DNA of 64,000 nucleotides, taken from Nonomuraea rubra. GTDB taxonomy: Bacteria > Actinomycetota > Actinomycetes > Streptosporangiales > Streptosporangiaceae. The notes beneath the pieces were generated by a model that saw only the letters and a list, made by a program, of their open reading frames with translations, ran no database searches and had not been told where the DNA came from. The stretch spans positions 12,135,001-12,199,000 of the forward strand of contig NZ_JACHMI010000001.1 in NCBI RefSeq assembly GCF_014207985.1. Direction: 5' to 3'. Position 1 is the stretch's first letter. Each line of letters begins with the position of its first letter. The translations under genes and the position numbers were made by a program. Of the stretch, positions 35,614-45,372 are shown piece by piece.

Positions 35614-36063
35614 ATGGCGGACGACAAGGCCACCTCGTTCGACGGCTTCTCGGACGAGGAGCGGGCCGCGATGAAGGAGCACGCCCAGGAGCTGAAGAAG
35701 GCCGCGCGCCGCGGCACCCGCGCCACCAAGGCCGACGGCGAGAAGGACGTGCTCGAGAAGATCGCCGAGATGGAGGAGCCGGACCGGGTCATGGCCGAGC
35801 GCATCCACGCCATCGTCAAGGAGCACGCGCCCGAGCTCGCGCCGAGGCTCTGGTACGGGCAGCCCGCGTACAGCAAGGCCGGCAAGATCGTCTGCTTCTT
35901 CCAGGCCGCGACGAAGTTCAAGACCAGGTACGCGACGCTCGGCTTCAACGAGGCCGCGAACCTGGACGACGGCACCATGTGGCCCACCGCCTTCGCCCTC
36001 ACCGAGCTGACCCCCGACGCCGAGACCCGGATCGCCCGGCTCGTCACGCAGGCGGCGAGCTGA
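35614..36063 (+). CDS. DUF1801-like (iron-chaperone fold) protein
   Basis: The 149-residue soluble protein has a lysine-rich N-terminus and a DUF1801-type domain with [22 protein letters not shown] and [12 protein letters not shown]. Related proteins (YdhG type) are proposed iron chaperones, without firm biochemical proof. GGAGGAACA precedes the ATG. It ends 4 nt before the convergent recQ stop. Confidence 0.75.
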   Translation: MADDKATSFDGFSDEERAAMKEHAQELKKAARRGTRATKADGEKDVLEKIAEMEEPDRVMAERIHAIVKEHAPELAPRLWYGQPAYSKAGKIVCFFQAATKFKTRYATLGFNEAANLDDGTMWPTAFALTELTPDAETRIARLVTQAAS

Positions 36064-36067
36064 GCCG

Positions 36068-37810
36068 TCAGAGCGGGCGCAGGACGTCCTTGACCACCGC
36101 CAGCGAGAGCGTCTTGTAGCCCACCGAGTCGAACAGCACGGTGATCCGGTCGTGCTCGCCGCTCATGACCGTCCCCTGCCCCCACAGGTTGTGCGTCACC
36201 TTCGTCCCCATGGGGAACTCCCCGTGGCCGGGCGCGGGTTCGGGCGCGTCGCCGCTCTCGCAGGTGTCGCACGCGCCGCACGGGGCGGGCGGGTACGGCT
36301 CGCCGAAGTAGGCGAGCAGGAACCGGCGGCGGCAGCCCCTGGTCTCCGCGTAGCCGCGCATCATGTCGAGGCGGGAGTCGTCGACGCGGCGGCGGGTCTC
36401 GTCCAGCTCCGCCGCCCGCGCGGCTGCCCGCTCCGGCGCGGGCCCGCCCCGGACGTAGCTGAGGTCGCCGGTGGAGGTCACGGTGAGCGCGCCCGCGCGT
36501 TCCAGCAGGTTGACCAGCCTGGCCAGGTGTGACGTGCTCAGCCCGAGCAGCGCGGCCGCCTCACCGGCTGGCACGGACCCGGCGGACACGGAGCCGCCGG
36601 ACACGGAGCTGTCGGACACAGGGCCGCCGGACACAGGGCCGCCGGACACAGGGCCGCCGGACACGGGGCCCGCGTGCTCGCGGACGAGTGCCGCCACGCG
36701 CAGCAGCGCCTCGCCGTCGGCCCGGCCGCCGGTGAAGAAGCGGCGCAGGCCCAGGTCCTCCTGCCGGTAGAACAGCACGGCCGAGGCCGGCGCGCCGTCC
36801 CGGCCCGCCCTGCCGATCTCCTGGTAGTACGCGTCGGGCGACTCGGGCGGCGCGGCGTGCAGCACGTACCGCACGTCCGGCCGGTCGATGCCCATGCCGA
36901 ACGCCGACGTCGCCACGACGGTGTCCACCTCTCCCCTGGTGAACAGCTCGTGCACGCGGTTGCGGGCCGCGCCGCGCAGGCCCGCGTGGTACGCCTCGGC
37001 CCTGCGCCCCCTGCGGGCCAGCTCCGCCGCGTACTCCTCGGCCGCCTTGCGGGTGGCGACGTAGACGAGGCCGAGCCCTTCGCGGGAGGCGGCGTACTCG
37101 GCCAGGGCCCGGCTCTTGTCCTCCGCGCGGGCGAAGCGGCGGACCTCCAGGAAGAGGTTCGGGCGGTCGAAGCCCCTGACGATCTGCGCCGGCCGGGTCA
37201 GGCCGAGCGAGCGGACGATCTCCTCGCGGACGTTCGGCGCGGCGGTGGCGGTCATCGCCACCACCGGCGGATGCCCCAGCCGCTCGATGACCTTCCCGAG
37301 CCGCAGGTAATCCGGGCGGAAGTCGTGCCCCCAGGAGGAGACGCAGTGGGCCTCGTCTACCGCGACCAGGGACGGGCCCGCCCGCGCGAGCCGTTCCACG
37401 ACGTCGGGCTTGGCGAGCTGCTCCGGCGACAGGAACACGAACGCCGCGTCCCCGGCCGTCACCTTCTCCAGCCCGGCCGCCACGGAGGAGGTCGAGTTCA
37501 CCGCCACGGCGCCGCCCGCGTCGGCCTGGAGCAGGCCGGTCACCTGGTCACGCTGGAGCGCGATCAGCGGCGAGACGACGACCGCGGGCCCGTCGAGCAG
37601 CAGCGCGGGAACCTGGTAGACCGCCGACTTGCCGCCGCCCGTCGGCATGACCAGCAGCACGTCCCTGCCGCGCAGCAGGTGCTCCATCGCCTCCTGCTGG
37701 CCCGGTCGCAACGTGCGCCAGCCGAAGCGTTCCCGGGCCGCGGCCCGCAACCTCCGCCCGCGCCGCCCGAACCGGCCCCGCAAACTCTCCCATAAGCCCA
37801 TACCGCTCAT
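36068..37810 (-). CDS. recQ: RecQ-family ATP-dependent DNA helicase
   Basis: The 580-residue helicase has motif 0 FGWRTLRPGQQEAM, motif I MPTGGGKSAVYQV, DEAH box VDEAHCVSSWGHDFR, motif III TATAAPNVREEI, motif VI QEIGRAGRDG and a zinc-binding domain with CxxCxxC near the C-terminus. A low-complexity spacer of GGPVS pentapeptides separates the helicase core from the C-terminal half. No HRDC domain is evident. It unwinds DNA 3'-5' during recombination repair. Confidence 0.93.
   Translation of the reverse strand: MSGMGLWESLRGRFGRRGRRLRAAARERFGWRTLRPGQQEAMEHLLRGRDVLLVMPTGGGKSAVYQVPALLLDGPAVVVSPLIALQRDQVTGLLQADAGGAVAVNSTSSVAAGLEKVTAGDAAFVFLSPEQLAKPDVVERLARAGPSLVAVDEAHCVSSWGHDFRPDYLRLGKVIERLGHPPVVAMTATAAPNVREEIVRSLGLTRPAQIVRGFDRPNLFLEVRRFARAEDKSRALAEYAASREGLGLVYVATRKAAEEYAAELARRGRRAEAYHAGLRGAARNRVHELFTRGEVDTVVATSAFGMGIDRPDVRYVLHAAPPESPDAYYQEIGRAGRDGAPASAVLFYRQEDLGLRRFFTGGRADGEALLRVAALVREHAGPVSGGPVSGGPVSGGPVSDSSVSGGSVSAGSVPAGEAAALLGLSTSHLARLVNLLERAGALTVTSTGDLSYVRGGPAPERAAARAAELDETRRRVDDSRLDMMRGYAETRGCRRRFLLAYFGEPYPPAPCGACDTCESGDAPEPAPGHGEFPMGTKVTHNLWGQGTVMSGEHDRITVLFDSVGYKTLSLAVVKDVLRPL
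36590..36672 (-). repeat. 15-bp tandem repeats within recQ
   Basis: A near-perfect 15-bp unit (on the plus strand, CCGGACACAGGGCCG) repeats about five times with diverged flanking copies. It encodes a (GGPVS)n-type linker in RecQ. The unit length is a multiple of three, so slippage preserves the frame. Confidence 0.8.
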
Positions 37811-37902
37811 CCTTCACTCCGGTGGGGCGGCCATTACCCGGATACCCCGGCTCCATGTCCCGATCCGGCGCGGGGCATCCTCGGATCGTGGGCCAGGCAG
37901 AC

Positions 37903-38568
37903 ATGATCATGTCTTCTCGTTCCTTCGCCGAGTACCGGGCCATGTTCGCGCTCGGCGAGCGTGACCTGGACGGCGTCGTCCTCGACTGCGCGGGGGGCGC
38001 GTCCGGGTTCGTCGCCGAGGCCGCGGCCATGGGCGTCCGGGCGCTGGCGGCGGACCCGCTCTACGCGCACGGCGCCGGCGTGCTCGCCGACCGGCTCGCG
38101 GCCGATCTGGAGCAGGGCAACGCGATGATCAGCGCGAACGCCGAGCGGTTCGTGTGGCGCTGGTACGGCTCGCCGGAACGCCGGAGCGAGCTGCGGCTCC
38201 GGGCGAGAAAGGCGTTCGTCGCCGACCTGCGCCGGCGGCCCGGCTCGTACGTCGCCGCGAGCCTGCCGCACCTCCCGCTGGCCGGCGGCAGCGTGGACCT
38301 GGTGCTCTGCTCGCACCTGCTGTTCACCTGGGCCGACCGGCTGGGCCGGGAGTGGCACCGGGCGGCGATCACGGAGATGAGCCGGGTCTGCCGGGGCGAG
38401 GTCAGGATCTTCCCGCTGGTCCGCATGGGCGACGGCGAGCCGGTCCCGTTCCTCGGCGCGCTGCTGGACGAGCTGCGCGGCGAGGGGCTGGCGTGCGCGG
38501 TGCGCGAGGTCCCGTACGAGTTCCAGCGCGGCGCCCGCCACATGCTCACCGTCACCCGTCACCACTGA
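37903..38568 (+). CDS. class I SAM methyltransferase-like protein
   Basis: The 221-residue product has a Rossmann SAM motif VVLDCAGGASGFVAEAA, then an acidic second strand (LAADPLYAHG) and the LPLAGGSVDLVLCSHLLFTW block typical of small-molecule methyltransferases. The substrate is unknown. ATG 37903 was chosen because upstream codons look non-coding; ATG 37909 is close. It is divergent from recQ. Confidence 0.7.
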   Translation: MIMSSRSFAEYRAMFALGERDLDGVVLDCAGGASGFVAEAAAMGVRALAADPLYAHGAGVLADRLAADLEQGNAMISANAERFVWRWYGSPERRSELRLRARKAFVADLRRRPGSYVAASLPHLPLAGGSVDLVLCSHLLFTWADRLGREWHRAAITEMSRVCRGEVRIFPLVRMGDGEPVPFLGALLDELRGEGLACAVREVPYEFQRGARHMLTVTRHH

Positions 38569-38575
38569 CCGGCCG

Positions 38576-39535
38576 TCACCCACCCCCGGACAGGGCTGCG
38601 AGGTCGCGGGCGAGCCGGGCGGCGGCCTCCCGCAGCTCCGGCGGATCCAGGACCTCCGCCTCGAAGCCCATCCGGGCCACGTGCATGGCGATCCACCCCA
38701 GGTCGTCACCGCCGGAGACCAGCACGCACCACCCGTCGCGATCGTCCTCCACCCGCCCCACCTGGGGCGGCACCAGCTCCCGCACCTGCTCGGGCCGGGC
38801 GCGCAACCGCACGCGGGCGAGATACCGGTACGGCGCCTCGGTCACGCCCCGCTGCACGTAGGCCACCGGGTCGGGATGTTCCCTGGGCCGGAAGCGCCAG
38901 GTCGTCGCCGCCACCTCGCGCATGCGGTCGAGCCGGAAGGTCCGCCAGTCGTCGCGGTCGACGTCGTACGCCATCAGGTACCACCGCCGGCTGGTGGCGA
39001 CCATCCGCACCGGCTCGACCGTACGCTCGCGCTCCTCCCCGCCGCGCCCCGCGTAACGGAACCGCACCCGTACGGCGTCGCGGCACGCCCGCGCCAGCGT
39101 CACCAGCAACTCGGCGTCGATCTCGACCCCGGGGCCGAGCAGGGTCTCGGTGGCGCCGTGCACCGCCCGCACCTCGGCACGCAACCGGGGCGGCATCACC
39201 TGGTCGAGCTTCGTCAGCGCGCGCAGCGCCGCCTCTCCCGCCCCGGCGACCGTGCCGCCGGACGCCAGCCGCAGCGACACCGCCGTCGCGATCGCCTCCT
39301 CGTCGTCGAGGAGCAGCGGCGGCAGGCGGGTGCCCGCGCCGAGCTGGTAGCCGCCCCCGACGCCCGCCGTCGCGTGCACCGGGTAGCCGAGCGCGCGCAG
39401 CCGCTCCACGTCGCGACGCACCGAGCGGTCGGTGACCCCCAGCTCGTCGGCGAGCTCGGTGGCGGTCCAGGACAGCCGGCGCTGCAGCAGCGAGAGCAGG
39501 CGCAGCACCCGTCCGGTCGTCCCCTCGGCGGTCAT
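38576..39535 (-). CDS. WYL-domain (YafY-type) transcriptional regulator
   Basis: The 319-residue protein has an N-terminal HTH_11 domain (WTATELADELGVTDRSVRRDVERLRALGYPV) followed by a WYL sensor domain with VRMVATSRRWYLMAYDVDRDDWRTFRLDRM. WYL regulators respond to nucleotides or nucleic acids. It is divergent from the DinB/VOC pair, which it may control. Confidence 0.9.
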   Translation of the reverse strand: MTAEGTTGRVLRLLSLLQRRLSWTATELADELGVTDRSVRRDVERLRALGYPVHATAGVGGGYQLGAGTRLPPLLLDDEEAIATAVSLRLASGGTVAGAGEAALRALTKLDQVMPPRLRAEVRAVHGATETLLGPGVEIDAELLVTLARACRDAVRVRFRYAGRGGEERERTVEPVRMVATSRRWYLMAYDVDRDDWRTFRLDRMREVAATTWRFRPREHPDPVAYVQRGVTEAPYRYLARVRLRARPEQVRELVPPQVGRVEDDRDGWCVLVSGGDDLGWIAMHVARMGFEAEVLDPPELREAAARLARDLAALSGGG

Positions 39536-39596
39536 GCGCTCATCGTTCCACAGAACACGGACCGTACCTGTCCGCTATCCGGGGAAGGCTGGACCC

Positions 39597-40157
39597 ATGA
39601 ACTGGAACACGCTGCTGCGCGAGCAGACCGACTGGCACTGGACCCACCAGCTGCGCAAGCGGCTCGACGGGCTCACCGACGACGAGTACTTCTGGGAGCC
39701 GGCCCCCGGCTGGAACCTCCGGCCGCGCGGCACCAGCGTCGCGCCCCTCCAGGGCGGCACCGGCGCGATGACCATCGAGTTCGCGGCGCCGCCGCCCGAC
39801 CCGGCGCCGTTCACCACGATCTCCTGGCGGCTCGGGCACGTCATCGTCGGCGTGCTCGCGATGCGCAACGCCTCGCACTTCGGCCGCGCGCCCGTCGACT
39901 ACCACTCCTTCGAGTACGCCCCGACGGCCGCCGGAGCGCTGGCCCAGCTCGACACGGAGTACGCCACCTGGCTGGCCGGGGTCGAGTCGCTCGGCGAGGA
40001 CGGCCTGGCCCGCCCGTGCGGCGAGGCCGAGGGGCCGTACGCCGAGCATCCGATGGCGGCGCTGGTGCTGCACATCAACCGCGAGCTGATCCACCACCTG
40101 TCCGAGGTCTGCCTGCTGCGCGACCTCTACCTGCACACCCGCCGGGAGGCGAGCTGA
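39597..40157 (+). CDS. DinB-family protein
   Basis: The 186-residue four-helix-bundle protein has WHWTHQLRKRLDGLTDDEYFWEP at the N-terminus and metal-ligand histidines in WRLGHVIVG and LHINRELIHHLSEV. DinB-like proteins include mycothiol-, bacillithiol- or glutathione-dependent transferases. In this mycothiol-producing phylum a mycothiol-dependent role is plausible but unproven. It lies 1 nt upstream of the VOC gene. Confidence 0.85.
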   Translation: MNWNTLLREQTDWHWTHQLRKRLDGLTDDEYFWEPAPGWNLRPRGTSVAPLQGGTGAMTIEFAAPPPDPAPFTTISWRLGHVIVGVLAMRNASHFGRAPVDYHSFEYAPTAAGALAQLDTEYATWLAGVESLGEDGLARPCGEAEGPYAEHPMAALVLHINRELIHHLSEVCLLRDLYLHTRREAS

Positions 40158-40158
40158 G

Positions 40159-40596
40159 ATGGCCCGCGAAGTACAGATCACCTTCGACTGCGCGGATCCC
40201 GCCAAGCTGGCCGCGTTCTGGGCCGAGGCCCTCGGCTACCGGCTGGACGACCCGCCCCCGGGCTTCGAGTCGTGGGAGCAGGCCCTGGACGCGATGGGCG
40301 TGCCGCCCGAGCGCCGCAACGACGCCTCGGCGGTGATCGACCCGGAGCGCGCCGGGCCGCGGCTGTTCTTCCAGCGGGTGCCCGAGCACAAGCGCACCAA
40401 GAACCGCCTGCACCTCGACCTGCGGGCCGCCCCCGGGCTCCAGGGCGAGGCGCGGATGGCGGCCCTGGAGGCGGAGGCCGAACGGCTCCTCTCGCACGGC
40501 GCCACCCGCCTGCACCGGTCCGACCCCGCCCCTCCGCTCGGGGCCGGTCACATCATCATGGCCGACCCCGAGGGCAACGAGTTCTGCCTCGACTGA
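40159..40596 (+). CDS. VOC-family (glyoxalase-like) protein
   Basis: The 145-residue glyoxalase/bleomycin-resistance fold starts with REVQITFDCADPAKLAAFWAEALGY and ends with HIIMADPEGNEFCLD, the two conserved strand blocks of the single-module VOC family. It is paired with a DinB protein, so both may act on thiol adducts or electrophiles. The substrate is unknown. Confidence 0.88.
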   Translation: MAREVQITFDCADPAKLAAFWAEALGYRLDDPPPGFESWEQALDAMGVPPERRNDASAVIDPERAGPRLFFQRVPEHKRTKNRLHLDLRAAPGLQGEARMAALEAEAERLLSHGATRLHRSDPAPPLGAGHIIMADPEGNEFCLD

Positions 40597-40626
40597 TCAC
40601 AGCATGTCTGATCAGAGCCGGGCTGA

Positions 40627-43086
40627 TCAGAGCCGGGCCTGCTCCTCGACGGCCTTGAACACGGCGTCGGCGATCGAGCGCGGATCGACGCCGAAGTGCC
40701 TGCGTACGGACTCGCGGGTGCCCGACAGCCCGAACCCGTCGGTCCCCAGCGAGGTCCACGGCTGGTCGATCCACGGGCGGATCTGGTCGGGGACCGCGCG
40801 CATCCAGTCGCTGACCGCGATCACCGGGCCCTGCGCCCCGGCCAGGGCCTGCCGGATGTACGGCACGCCGGAGGAGGTCATGGCGTCACGGCGCAGCTCG
40901 CTCCACGAGGTGACCGACCAGACGTCCACACCCAGGCCGTAGTCCTCCTGGAGCAGCCGCTGCGCCGCCAGCGCCCAGTGGATGGCGGTGCCGCTGGCCA
41001 GCAGGTGTGCCTGGCCGCCACCCTCCGCGTAGCGGTAGATGCCGCGCAGGATGCCCTCCTCGACGCCCTCGGGCATGGCGGGCTGGGGCATCGGCTCGTT
41101 GTAGACGGTCAGGTAGTAGAACACGTCCTCGGCGGACGGGCCGTACATGCGCCTGAGGCCGTCGCGGACGATCGTGCCCACCTCGTACGCGAAGGCGGGG
41201 TCGTAGGCGACGCACGCCGGGTTGGCGGAGGCCAGGAGCTGGGAGTGGCCGTCGGCGTGCTGGAGCCCCTCGCCGGTCATCGTGGTACGGCCGGCGGTGG
41301 CCCCGACGAGGAAGCCGCGGCCGAGCTGGTCCGCCAGCGCCCACATCTGGTCGCCGGTCCGCTGGAAGCCGAACATCGCGTAGAAGATGTAGAACGGGAT
41401 CATCGGCTCGCCGTGCGTGGCGTAGCTGGACGCGGCGGCGGCGAAGGAGGCCATCGACCCCGCCTCGGTGATGCCCTCGATGAGGAGCTGGCCGTCGGTG
41501 GCCTCCTTGTAGGCCAGCAGCAGCTCCCTGTCCACTGACTCGTAGCGCTGGCCCAGCGGGGAGTAGATCTTGGCCGTGGGGAACAGCGACTCCATGCCGA
41601 ACGTCCTGGCCTCGTCCGGCACGATCGGCACCCACCTGCGCCCGGTCTCCGGCTCCTTCATCAGGTCCTTGACGAGCCGCACCAGAGCCATGGTCGTGGC
41701 CACCGGCTGGGTCGAGCCCTTCTCCAGCGCGCGGAACGCCCGCTCGCCCGGCTCGGGCAGCGGCCTCGGCACGACCGTGCGGCGGGGCACCGCACCGCCC
41801 AGGGCCCGGCGCCGCTCGGCCGCGTAACGGGCCTCGGGGGAGTCGGGCCCCGGGTGCGCGTACGGCGGCAGCTCGCCCGCCAGCGCCTCGTCAGTCACCG
41901 GCAGCCGCAGGCGGTCGCGCAGCACCCTGAACTCGTCCTGGGTGAGCTTCTTCATCTGGTGGTTGGCGTTGCGCGCCTCGATGCCCGAGCCGAGCATCCA
42001 GCCCTTGACGGTCTGCACGAGGATCACGGTGGGCGCGCCCCGGTTGTCCAGCGCCCGGCGGTAGGCGGCGTACACCTTGCGCGGCTCGTGGCCCGCCCGC
42101 GACCCGCCCACGATGCGCCGCAGCTCCTCGTCGGTGTACGGCACGTCCAGCCCCTGGAACAGGTGCTCCCTGATGTAGCCGCCGTCCGAGGCGGCGAACG
42201 TCTGGAACTGCCCGTCGGGCACCTGCCCCAGCCGCGCCACCAGCTCGTCCGAGCCGAGCAGCCCGTCCCAGTCGTGGCCCCACAGCGCCTTGACCACGTG
42301 CCAGCCGGCGCCCCTGAAGACGCGCTCCAGCTCCTGGACGATGCTCGTGTTGCCGCGCACCGGCCCGTCGAGCCGCTGGAGGTTGCAGTTGATCACGAAG
42401 GTGAGGTTGTCGAGCCCCTCGCGGGCGGCCAGGGTGAGCGCGGCGGTGGACTCGGGCTCGTCCATCTCGCCGTCGCCGAGGAAGGCCCACACGTGGCTGC
42501 GCGAGGTGTCCTTGATGCCGCGATGGTGCAGGTAGCGGTTGAACCTCGCCTGGTAGACCGCGTTGAGCGGGCCCAGCCCCATGGACACCGTGGGGAACTG
42601 CCAGAAGTCCGGCATGGAGCGCGGATGCGGGTACGACGGCAGCCCGCCCTCGGGCTCGCGCCTGAACAGGTCGAGCTGCGCCTCGCTCAGCCTGCCCTCC
42701 AGGAAGGCTCGGGCGTAGATGCCCGGCGAGGCGTGGCCCTGGAAGTAGATCTGGTCGTGCTCGCCGTTGAAGAAGTGGTTGAAACCGACCTCGTACAGCC
42801 AGGCGGCCGAGGCGTAGGTGGCCAGGTGACCGCCGAGGCCGTACTTGCTGCCCCGGGTGATCATGACGGCCGCGTTCCAGCGGTCGTAGGCCGAGATGCG
42901 CTCCTCCAGCGCGAGGTCGCCCGGGTAGGGCGGCTCCTCGGCCGTGGGGACCGTGTTGATGGGACGGCTGCTCGTGGCGAGCCTGCTCAACAGGTAGTCG
43001 GCCCGTTCGGGGCCGGCAGCCCGCCGTACCGCCTCCAGCGACTCCAGCCACTCGGCGGTCTCCTGCGGATCCAGGTCTTTCTCCAT
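40627..43086 (-). CDS. aceE: pyruvate dehydrogenase E1 component, homodimeric type (short)
   Basis: The 819-residue homodimeric E1 is shorter than the usual 890-920 residues. The thiamine diphosphate motif is [10 protein letters not shown] ending at VINCNLQ, and the N-terminal [21 protein letters not shown] and GQRYESVD regions are present. It decarboxylates pyruvate and passes acetyl to E2. ATG 43086 follows GGAG; the frame extends 10 codons further to overlap the operator-like palindrome. No E2 or E3 gene is adjacent, so it may be a second E1 isoform. Confidence 0.92.
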   Translation of the reverse strand: MEKDLDPQETAEWLESLEAVRRAAGPERADYLLSRLATSSRPINTVPTAEEPPYPGDLALEERISAYDRWNAAVMITRGSKYGLGGHLATYASAAWLYEVGFNHFFNGEHDQIYFQGHASPGIYARAFLEGRLSEAQLDLFRREPEGGLPSYPHPRSMPDFWQFPTVSMGLGPLNAVYQARFNRYLHHRGIKDTSRSHVWAFLGDGEMDEPESTAALTLAAREGLDNLTFVINCNLQRLDGPVRGNTSIVQELERVFRGAGWHVVKALWGHDWDGLLGSDELVARLGQVPDGQFQTFAASDGGYIREHLFQGLDVPYTDEELRRIVGGSRAGHEPRKVYAAYRRALDNRGAPTVILVQTVKGWMLGSGIEARNANHQMKKLTQDEFRVLRDRLRLPVTDEALAGELPPYAHPGPDSPEARYAAERRRALGGAVPRRTVVPRPLPEPGERAFRALEKGSTQPVATTMALVRLVKDLMKEPETGRRWVPIVPDEARTFGMESLFPTAKIYSPLGQRYESVDRELLLAYKEATDGQLLIEGITEAGSMASFAAAASSYATHGEPMIPFYIFYAMFGFQRTGDQMWALADQLGRGFLVGATAGRTTMTGEGLQHADGHSQLLASANPACVAYDPAFAYEVGTIVRDGLRRMYGPSAEDVFYYLTVYNEPMPQPAMPEGVEEGILRGIYRYAEGGGQAHLLASGTAIHWALAAQRLLQEDYGLGVDVWSVTSWSELRRDAMTSSGVPYIRQALAGAQGPVIAVSDWMRAVPDQIRPWIDQPWTSLGTDGFGLSGTRESVRRHFGVDPRSIADAVFKAVEEQARL

Positions 43087-43104
43087 ATCTCCATTAAACA
43101 CCCT

Positions 43105-43116
43105 ATGATCGATCAT
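43105..43116. promoter_or_regulatory. 12-bp palindrome between aceE and gntR
   Basis: ATGATCGATCAT is a perfect 12-bp palindrome in the 53-nt divergent gap. GntR-family FadR-type regulators bind short palindromes with such central symmetry, so it is the likely operator for the adjacent regulator and for aceE. Confidence 0.65.
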
Positions 43117-43139
43117 CCGATGTTCTGTAGGCTGAGCAG

Positions 43140-43757
43140 ATGAAACCCGTCGTGCGCTCGCCGCTTCGCGACCAGATCCGCCAGACCCTGCTCGACGGCC
43201 TGATCGGCGGCCGGTGGGGGCCGGGCGACCGCATCGTGGAGCGGCAGGTCGCGGCCGAGGCGGGTGTCAGCCAGGCCCCGGTGCGCGAGGCGCTGCGCGA
43301 GCTGGCGGCGCTGCGGTTGATCGAGTTCCCGCCCAACAGGGGCGCGCGGGTGCGCGAGCTCACCCAGGCGGACCTGCGCGAGGTCTACGTGGTGCGGGCG
43401 GGCCTGGAGGAGACCGCCGTACGGCTGCGCCGCCCGCCCGTGGCGGCCCTGCGCGCCCACCTGGAGCGCCTGCACGAGGCGGCCGGCGGCTCCCTGGCCG
43501 ACCAGGTGCGCCACGCCGTCGCCTTCCACCGCGAGATCGTCGCGGCCGCCGGGAACGAGGTGCTGCTGTCGGTGTGGGAGTCGCTCGGCATCGAGGTGTG
43601 GACGCACCTGTCGATCCGCCTGCTCAGGACGCACGCCCTGGAGAACGCCGCCGACCACGAGCCCCTCGTGGCGGCGTTCGAGCGGGACGACCCGCGAGCC
43701 GGCGCCATGCTGCGCGACCACATCCTCGCCTACGCCGAGCACCACGAAGGCGCCTGA
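43140..43757 (+). CDS. GntR-family (FCD) transcriptional regulator
   Basis: The 205-residue regulator has the N-terminal winged helix ([45 protein letters not shown], quoted here only in part as [14 protein letters not shown]) and a C-terminal FCD effector domain with metal-ligand-like [10 protein letters not shown] and [13 protein letters not shown]. It is divergent from aceE, suggesting control of pyruvate metabolism by a small organic acid, as for PdhR and LldR. Confidence 0.9.
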   Translation: MKPVVRSPLRDQIRQTLLDGLIGGRWGPGDRIVERQVAAEAGVSQAPVREALRELAALRLIEFPPNRGARVRELTQADLREVYVVRAGLEETAVRLRRPPVAALRAHLERLHEAAGGSLADQVRHAVAFHREIVAAAGNEVLLSVWESLGIEVWTHLSIRLLRTHALENAADHEPLVAAFERDDPRAGAMLRDHILAYAEHHEGA

Positions 43758-43782
43758 GCGCCGCCAGGGTTCCGGAGTCGGA

Positions 43783-44838
43783 TCAGTAACGCCCGGGCGG
43801 GACGGCCGCCAGGTTCACCACCCGAACCTCGCCGTCCCGTGCCGCCCACGAGATCACGCCCGGCCCCGAGGACCACTTCCCGTCGGGAGGTTCGATCGGC
43901 ACGAGCACGCCGGCCCGGGTGTCGTAGACCGCCGAGCCGACGAAGAAGCGATCCCGGTAGGGGTAGCCCGTCCGGCCTCGCAGCTCCGGCCGGACGCGCG
44001 CCTGGCCGCCGTCGGTCCGCTGCACCACGGCGGCCCCGTCCCGCACCCCGAGGCACCAGGTGGAGCCGCAGCGCAGCCCCTCCACCCCACGCGCCGGGGT
44101 GATCGTCACGGTCCTGCCGGTCTCCAGGTTGACGAGCCTGGTGGGGTTGCCACGCAGGTGGAGCGGCTCGTCGGTGGCCCACGGCCAGGCGGCGAGCTGC
44201 AACCCCGCCGATCCGGGAACCCGCTCGATCACTCCGGCGGGGAGGTCCAGCCGCCACACGCCGTCGAGCGGCGCCGACCACACGAGCCGGTCGCCGACGA
44301 GCTCCATCCGGTCGACGTTCTCCCCTTCGACCGGCCCTGTGCGGATGACCTTCCCTCCGCGTACGGGCACGAACGCCACCTCCCGGCCGCTCATCCAGGC
44401 GACCCACTCGCCGTTGGCCGCCAGCTGCCGCGGCTGATCGGGAAGCGTGGCCAGCGGTCGCGAGCGTCCCGTCGCGGAGTCGTACACCTCGATCGTCCCC
44501 GGCTCCGCCCGCACCAGCACCCGCGTGGCGTCGATCGCCGCCAGCGGCCGGTACCGCTCCGGCATCGTGAACACCGCCTGCGGCCACCTTCGCTCGATGG
44601 CCGTGAGCGGCGAGTCGATGGCCGTGACCGGCGTGCCGACGACGGGGGCCGGCGGCGCGGGCCACAGGACCAGCGTGCCCCACCCGAGCGCGGCGGCGCA
44701 GACCGCGGCGAGCGCGGCCCGCACCCGCCGCCGCCTCCTTCGCCGCCGCTTGACGGCCACGCCGGCCAGCAGGTCCAGCGCCTCGGCCCGCTCCCCGATC
44801 GTCCGCAACGCCCGGGCGATCTCCTCGTCGCTCCTCAT
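43783..44838 (-). CDS. membrane-anchored beta-propeller-like protein
   Basis: The 351-residue protein has an N-terminal cytoplasmic segment starting RSDEEIARALRTIGERAEALDLL and a very basic stretch. A single membrane helix (about residues 40-60) and a beta-rich extracytoplasmic domain with YDSATGRSRPLATLPD-like blades follow. It overlaps the upstream sigma gene by ATGA, which suggests an anti-sigma or sensor partner. No zinc-binding anti-sigma motif is seen. Confidence 0.7.
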   Translation of the reverse strand: MRSDEEIARALRTIGERAEALDLLAGVAVKRRRRRRRRVRAALAAVCAAALGWGTLVLWPAPPAPVVGTPVTAIDSPLTAIERRWPQAVFTMPERYRPLAAIDATRVLVRAEPGTIEVYDSATGRSRPLATLPDQPRQLAANGEWVAWMSGREVAFVPVRGGKVIRTGPVEGENVDRMELVGDRLVWSAPLDGVWRLDLPAGVIERVPGSAGLQLAAWPWATDEPLHLRGNPTRLVNLETGRTVTITPARGVEGLRCGSTWCLGVRDGAAVVQRTDGGQARVRPELRGRTGYPYRDRFFVGSAVYDTRAGVLVPIEPPDGKWSSGPGVISWAARDGEVRVVNLAAVPPGRY

Positions 44839-45305
44839 CCCCGCCTCCCGTCGAACGCCTGCGCGCGGACCCGGAGGGTGGCGAGCGCGCGTGAGGCCTG
44901 GCTGCGTACGGTCGCCCGCGAGATGCCGAGCACGGCGGCGATCTCGTCGTCGGCGAGCTCCTCGTGGTAGCGCAGCACCAGCACGGCGCGCTGCTTGGGC
45001 GGCAGGGCACGCAGGCGCTGCCACACCTCCCTGAGGTCGTGCTCGTCCTCCCGCACCGGCGCGACGACCTCGCCGGTGAGCAACTCCCGCCGCCGCCCGC
45101 GCCACCAGCTCACGTGCTGCCTGGCCATGATCGTGCGGACGTAGCCCTCGGGATCGTCCTTGTTGCGGACCCGCCGCCAGGCGGAGCTCAGCTTGAGCAG
45201 CGCCTCCTGGACCAGGTCGGCGGCGTCATCGGCGTTGCCGGTCAGCACCAGCCCATACCGCAGCAGCGCCTGCCCCCTGGCACGGACGAACTCCTCGAAC
45301 TCCAC
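44835..45305 (-). CDS. SigE-family ECF sigma factor
   Basis: The 156-residue sigma factor has region 2 EEFVRARGQALLRYGLVLTGNADDAADLVQ (first part) and region 4 LPPKQRAVLVLRYHEELADDEIA with RATVRSQASRAL. It is a paralogue in type of the sigma gene at 34.3 kb, and again precedes a coupled membrane protein gene. The GTG start matches family alignments; a TTG 36 nt upstream is possible. Confidence 0.88.
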   Translation of the reverse strand: MEFEEFVRARGQALLRYGLVLTGNADDAADLVQEALLKLSSAWRRVRNKDDPEGYVRTIMARQHVSWWRGRRRELLTGEVVAPVREDEHDLREVWQRLRALPPKQRAVLVLRYHEELADDEIAAVLGISRATVRSQASRALATLRVRAQAFDGRRG

Positions 45306-45372
45306 TCCCCAGGGACGCCCGAGCCTCCGCCTCCGTTGCAAAAATCTCGGACGCCCACCGGGCGGAGGCGGG

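Noticed and set aside
40696..43143. Plus-strand frames opposite aceE
   Set aside because: Antisense of a gene with a clear thiamine diphosphate motif; no independent support.
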